Source: CAYVUB01 sp964454675
Lineage (GTDB): Bacteria; Bacteroidota; Bacteroidia; Flavobacteriales; Flavobacteriaceae
Direction: 5' to 3'
NCBI GenBank assembly: GCA_964454675.1
Contig: CAYVUB010000003.1
Coordinates: 62,001 to 126,000 of the forward strand
DNA: 64,000 nt
The notes under the pieces were generated by a model. That model was not told where the DNA came from. It worked only from the letters and a program-made list of their open reading frames with translations, and did no database searches. The position numbers and the translations under genes are program-made. Positions 60,214 to 64,000 of this stretch are shown here, piece by piece (the stretch's first letter is position 1; the number at the start of each line of letters is the position of its first letter).

Positions 60214-61437
60214 TCATATTTTGTCTTTAGGATAACATATATAATATTTAGTTACCGGTTTTGAAAGTGCTTTAATGTTTAAAGTATCGGATGCTTGGGC
60301 AATATCTTCAATCTTTCCCGACTTTAATAATATGTTGATGCTTTGTGTTTTTTGTTGATATGCCTGATTAAAAATATCGCCGGTAAACACAAAATAGCCT
60401 GCTTCTTTTGCGGTAATGCCATATTTGTCAATTAAACGCTGTGTATGTTCTTTAAGTTGTGATTTTTCAATTTTGTGATTTTTTATTTTGATTTTCAATA
60501 ACTGACGGTTGATAATCATTTCGCTTAAATTTCTCAATACAAAATCATCATGGTACTGCCATTCTTTCATTGCAGAAATAATATCGTTATCATCCAATCC
60601 CGAAAATATATCTAACGTTGCTTTATCAAAATTTTCAACGCTGATGTCATTCTGCAAAAAATAGGTCAACGCTCTGCTTGCCTTGAGCTCAACACCTTTT
60701 TTTGACAGTTCTTTGGCGCGTTTTAATACTCTGAGCAGTAATTGTTCGGCTGCCAGGCTTGTTTTGTGAAGGTATGCCTGCCAGTACATCAGGCGTCTTG
60801 CCACAAGAAATTTTTCGACGCTGTAAATACCTTTTTCGTCAACTACCAAGGCATCGTTTACTACATTCAAATTTGCAATGATACGCTCACTGTTGATGTT
60901 TCCTTCGGCTACACCGGTATAAAAACTGTCGCGCTTTAAATAATCTGCCCTGTCCATATCCAGCTGGCTCGAAATAAGCTGGCACATAAACGGACGATGG
61001 TATTCGGCTTTAAACATTTTTATGGCAAGCGTTAAACTTCCGTTAAATTCGGCATTCAACTGTTCCATAAAAAGCAACGAAATGGCCTCGTGCGACACTT
61101 CATTTACAATGCTGTGCTCCATAGCGTGGCTAAACGGTCCGTGACCTATATCGTGCAGCAAAATGGCAATATACAGGGCGCTTTCTTCGTCTTCAGAAAT
61201 CACAACACCTTTATTACGAAGCACATCTACCGTTTTCTGCATTAAGTGCATGCAGCCCAAGGCATGATGAAACCGTGTGTGATGCGCTCCCGGATATACC
61301 AGATACGACAAGCCCATTTGAGAGATTCGGCGCAACCGCTGAAAATATTTGTGCTCAATTAAATTAAACACTAACAGATTTGGTATAGTAATAAATCCGT
61401 AAATTGGGTCGTTAAATATTTTGAGTTTGCCGGACAT
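60214..61437 (-). CDS. HD-domain phosphohydrolase (dNTPase/SAMHD1-like)
   Basis: 407 residues. HD motifs HHTRFHHALGCMHLM, ILLHDIGHGPFSHAMEH and DMDRADYLKRD are all intact. Such HD proteins are dNTP triphosphohydrolases or related nucleotidases. It lies 25 bp upstream of lpxD in the same direction and may lead the transcript. Confidence 0.92.
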   Translation of the reverse strand: MSGKLKIFNDPIYGFITIPNLLVFNLIEHKYFQRLRRISQMGLSYLVYPGAHHTRFHHALGCMHLMQKTVDVLRNKGVVISEDEESALYIAILLHDIGHGPFSHAMEHSIVNEVSHEAISLLFMEQLNAEFNGSLTLAIKMFKAEYHRPFMCQLISSQLDMDRADYLKRDSFYTGVAEGNINSERIIANLNVVNDALVVDEKGIYSVEKFLVARRLMYWQAYLHKTSLAAEQLLLRVLKRAKELSKKGVELKASRALTYFLQNDISVENFDKATLDIFSGLDDNDIISAMKEWQYHDDFVLRNLSEMIINRQLLKIKIKNHKIEKSQLKEHTQRLIDKYGITAKEAGYFVFTGDIFNQAYQQKTQSINILLKSGKIEDIAQASDTLNIKALSKPVTKYYICYPKDKI

Positions 61438-61529
61438 ATTTTTATTTTACATAAAAGAGGTCTCGACTGCACCTGTCATTCGGCAGGCAGGCTCGACCAG
61501 ACATTCTAAATTTTAATTAAGCAAATATA

Positions 61530-63083
61530 ATGAACAACATACATATTCTTTGGGTTGATGACGAAATTGATTTATTAAAGCCCCATATCCTCTTTCTGGA
61601 ACAAAAGCAATACAAAGTAACAACCTGCAAAAGCGGCACCGAAGCCCTTGAAATACTTGACGATGTAAACTTTGACATCGTATTTCTGGACGAAAATATG
61701 CCGGGATTGACAGGTCTGGAAACCCTGAACGAAATTAAAGAACGCCGTGCCAATCTTCCTGTGGTGATGATTACAAAAAGTGAAGAAGAGTACATTATGG
61801 AAGAAGCCATAGGCAACAAAATTGCCGATTACCTTATAAAACCCGTAAACCCGAACCAGATTTTACTGAGCCTTAAAAAGAACCTTGACCACTCGCGGCT
61901 GGTTTCGGAAAAGACTACGTCAAACTACCAGCAGGAATTCAGGAAAATCGCGATGGATATGGCTATGGTAAACAGTTATGAAGACTGGGCAGAGCTGTAC
62001 CAGCGGCTGTTATACTGGGAGTTGCAGCTGGAATCTATTGAAGATGCCGGCATGACCGAAATCCTGGAATCGCAAAAAACCGAAGCCAATGCGCAGTTTG
62101 GGAAGTTTATTGAAAAGAATTATACCGGCTGGTTTGATAAAAATACCGATGCGCCAACCATGTCGCACACGCTGTTTAAAAACAAAGTTGTACCCGAGCT
62201 GAAAGACAGCCAGCCCATATTATTTATTGTTATCGACAATTTACGTTATGACCAGTGGAAAGCTTTTGAGCCTGTTGTAAACAATTATTACAAAAAAGCA
62301 TCAGAAACCGCCTTTTACAGTATTCTGCCAACTGCCACGCAATATGCCCGAAATGCTATTTTCTCGGGATTGATGCCCAGCGAAATGGAAAAGCTGCATC
62401 CGGACTACTGGAAAAATGATACCGATGACGGCGGTAAAAACCTCTACGAAGCCGAATTTTTTGAAGCCCAGTTAAAACGTTTGGGACTGCAAAATTTAAA
62501 AACCGAATACCATAAAATCACCAACCTTAAACAAGGTAAAAAACTGGTTGAAAACTTCAGGACGCTAAAAAACAATGATTTGACCGTTGTAGTTTACAAT
62601 TTTGTAGATATGCTGTCACATTCAAAAACCGAAATGGAAGTTGTAAAAGAGCTGGCATCCAACGACAAGGCTTACCGCTCGTTAACCCTTAGCTGGTTTA
62701 AAAATTCGCCGCTATTGGAAATGATACAGCAGGCGCAGCAATTAGGGTTCAAACTTATACTTACCACAGACCACGGTACTATCAATGTCAAAAATCCGTC
62801 AAAGGTCATTGGCGACAGAGATACCAGTCTTAATTTGCGCTACAAAACCGGCAGAAGCCTTACGTATGAGGACAAAGACGTTTTTGCGGTTAAAGACCCG
62901 AAATCTGTTTATTTACCGTCAATAACCATGAACAGCTCGTTTGTATTTGCAAAAAGTGATATGTTTTTGGCATATCCCAATAACTTTAACCATTATGTGA
63001 GCTATTACAGAAATACGTACCAGCATGGCGGCGTTTCACTGGAAGAAATGATTATTCCGTTTGTGGTACTGAACCCGAAATAA
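61530..63083 (+). CDS. porX: PorX response regulator with PglZ domain
   Basis: 517 residues. The receiver domain has ILWVDDEIDLL, phospho-acceptor region VFLDENMPG and KPVNP. The C-terminal PglZ-type phosphodiesterase domain has ILFIVIDNLRYDQW, TATQYARNAIFSG and TTDHGTINV. PorX with PorY controls the type IX secretion system and gliding genes. Its presence supports a flavobacterial source. Confidence 0.95.
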   Translation: MNNIHILWVDDEIDLLKPHILFLEQKQYKVTTCKSGTEALEILDDVNFDIVFLDENMPGLTGLETLNEIKERRANLPVVMITKSEEEYIMEEAIGNKIADYLIKPVNPNQILLSLKKNLDHSRLVSEKTTSNYQQEFRKIAMDMAMVNSYEDWAELYQRLLYWELQLESIEDAGMTEILESQKTEANAQFGKFIEKNYTGWFDKNTDAPTMSHTLFKNKVVPELKDSQPILFIVIDNLRYDQWKAFEPVVNNYYKKASETAFYSILPTATQYARNAIFSGLMPSEMEKLHPDYWKNDTDDGGKNLYEAEFFEAQLKRLGLQNLKTEYHKITNLKQGKKLVENFRTLKNNDLTVVVYNFVDMLSHSKTEMEVVKELASNDKAYRSLTLSWFKNSPLLEMIQQAQQLGFKLILTTDHGTINVKNPSKVIGDRDTSLNLRYKTGRSLTYEDKDVFAVKDPKSVYLPSITMNSSFVFAKSDMFLAYPNNFNHYVSYYRNTYQHGGVSLEEMIIPFVVLNPK

Positions 63084-63169
63084 CCTTCTATGTATGATGT
63101 ATATTGTATAAAGTGTAATTATCCGGTTTTAAAAGAAAAACACAAATTTATCGGGAAATCAGTTTTAGA

Positions 63170-63325
63170 TTCCTCAACTTCGTTCGGGCATGAGGCGATA
63201 GCCGAACCGGCGAAGCAATGACAGAGAGATTCCTCAACGACCTCTCCGACAAGCTCAGAGTCCGTTCGGAATGACAAAAAAAAGATATTTTGTCATTCCG
63301 AGGAACGAGGAATCTATTTGAAATA
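63170..63325. repeat. REP-like palindromic repeat cluster
   Basis: Within the 427-bp gap between porX and tsaE. GTTCGGAATGACAAAA pairs with TTTTGTCATTCCGAGGAAC (63272-63316), and partial copies (GATTCCTCAA, GGCGAAGCAATGACAG) flank it. The GTCATTCCGAGGAAC core is widespread between genes in flavobacteria. No coding potential is seen in the rest of the gap. Confidence 0.7.
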
Positions 63326-63510
63326 CAAAACTTTATATATCCAACCCCGCATTAGCTTAACACTAATAAAGCCGATTATTCCTGAAACAGAGTTTCCGAT
63401 AATTTTCAGACAAAATGCAAAAAAAACCGATGAAATACAAAAAACATTAGTTTTTCTCGATTATTATTCTTAATATTGTCGCTCAAATATAGTATTTTGA
63501 ATGGCAAACT

Positions 63511-63963
63511 ATGGAAATTACCTATCACATAGACGACATTAATCTGGTTGCCGAGGTGCTTGTTAACGAGCTTACCTCAAAGACCGTATTGCTTCGTGGT
63601 GATATGGGCGCCGGCAAAACCACCTTAATCAAAGCCATTGTAAACGCTTTGGGCAGTGACGATGTTGCAAGCAGCCCTACATTTGCCATTGTAAATGAGT
63701 ACAAAACTCCCGGTGATACCATTTATCATTTTGATTTGTACAGGATAGAAACCCGGGAAGACGCCTTAAATTTCGGGATAGACGATTACCTGGCTTCGGG
63801 TGCGTGGCTGTTTATAGAATGGCCCGATACCATCCATAATTTACTGCCCGATGACGTAAATGAATTACATATAACATTAAATAACGATACTTCAAGAACC
63901 CTCAAATTGAAGCAAAAAATAAACTTAACCAATAAAAAAGCTATGGCAGACATCAATTTTTGA
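63511..63963 (+). CDS. tsaE: tRNA threonylcarbamoyladenosine ATPase TsaE
   Basis: 150 residues. Walker A RGDMGAGKTTLIKAIV, SSPTFAIVNEY, FDLYRIE and FIEWPDTI are the TsaE signatures. It works with TsaB and TsaD to form t6A37 in ANN-decoding tRNAs. The start gives MEITYHIDDIN. The last 37 bp of the window hold no complete gene. Confidence 0.95.
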   Translation: MEITYHIDDINLVAEVLVNELTSKTVLLRGDMGAGKTTLIKAIVNALGSDDVASSPTFAIVNEYKTPGDTIYHFDLYRIETREDALNFGIDDYLASGAWLFIEWPDTIHNLLPDDVNELHITLNNDTSRTLKLKQKINLTNKKAMADINF

Positions 63964-64000
63964 TAAAAAAAATAAGCAGCCTCACACCGCATATTCTATG

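Overview
The window is a low-G+C chromosome segment from the Bacteroidetes, most likely a member of the Flavobacteriaceae. The signs are a fused lpxC/fabZ gene inside an lpxD-lpxC/fabZ-lpxA-efp-lpxD-like run, PorX of the type IX secretion pathway, a single-chain alpha/beta E1 of the branched-chain 2-oxoacid dehydrogenase, and many small lipoproteins and flavobacterial families of unknown function (DUF3817, DUF4256, DUF4403, DUF2461). No tRNA or rRNA gene and no CRISPR array was seen.

Layout. 0.1-8.0 kb: housekeeping genes (mutS2, ung, an M28 peptidase, an EamA transporter, a META lipoprotein, a PEP mutase-like enzyme), with a 207-bp MITE set directly against the start codon of the DUF3817 gene. 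8.2-11.0 kb: an accessory patch with a ParB-like protein and a Dam-type adenine methylase. 11.19-23.62 kb: a 12.4-kb element bounded by two directly repeated 28-bp dif-like (XerC/XerD) sites. 23.6-41.9 kb: DUF4403, TerC, a pseudouridine synthase, a cold-shock protein, a higB relic, a DUF4143 ATPase, pirin, a GT2 glycosyltransferase, an amino-acid symporter, a helicase, the E1 enzyme, and a YciH / nucleoside phosphorylase / solute-binding protein cluster. 41.9-47.8 kb: a transposase relic, envelope lipoproteins, a GreA-like factor and CorA. 47.8-61.4 kb: mostly minus-strand genes for a von Willebrand-type protein, FabG, an M16 peptidase, SucD and the lipid A cluster with EF-P. 61.5-64 kb: porX and tsaE.

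The most interesting object is the dif-flanked element. It reads as a complete temperate tailless phage of the FLiP/PM2 type (icosahedral, membrane-containing, double jelly-roll capsid). It has a filamentous-phage-type replication protein, a ribbon-helix-helix regulator, a 268-residue beta-rich candidate capsid protein, several one-span membrane proteins, a very basic 79-residue protein, a virion lysin, an annexin-like membrane protein, a holin and its own SSB. It encodes no integrase and no visible packaging ATPase, so use of the host XerCD recombinase and a single-stranded genome are the simplest reading. The capsid module is bracketed by two 103-104-bp inverted repeats of about 93% identity. 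A 650-bp gene-free stretch before ssb holds at least seven hairpins and is a candidate origin or packaging region, or a large structured RNA. Further oddities are the capsid stop codon in the loop of a 20-bp hairpin, an A10 slippery run that would join the lysin to a membrane anchor, and a reverse-oriented PD-(D/E)XK nuclease gene within the late genes.

All family calls come from reading motifs in the translations. No database search or structure prediction was run.
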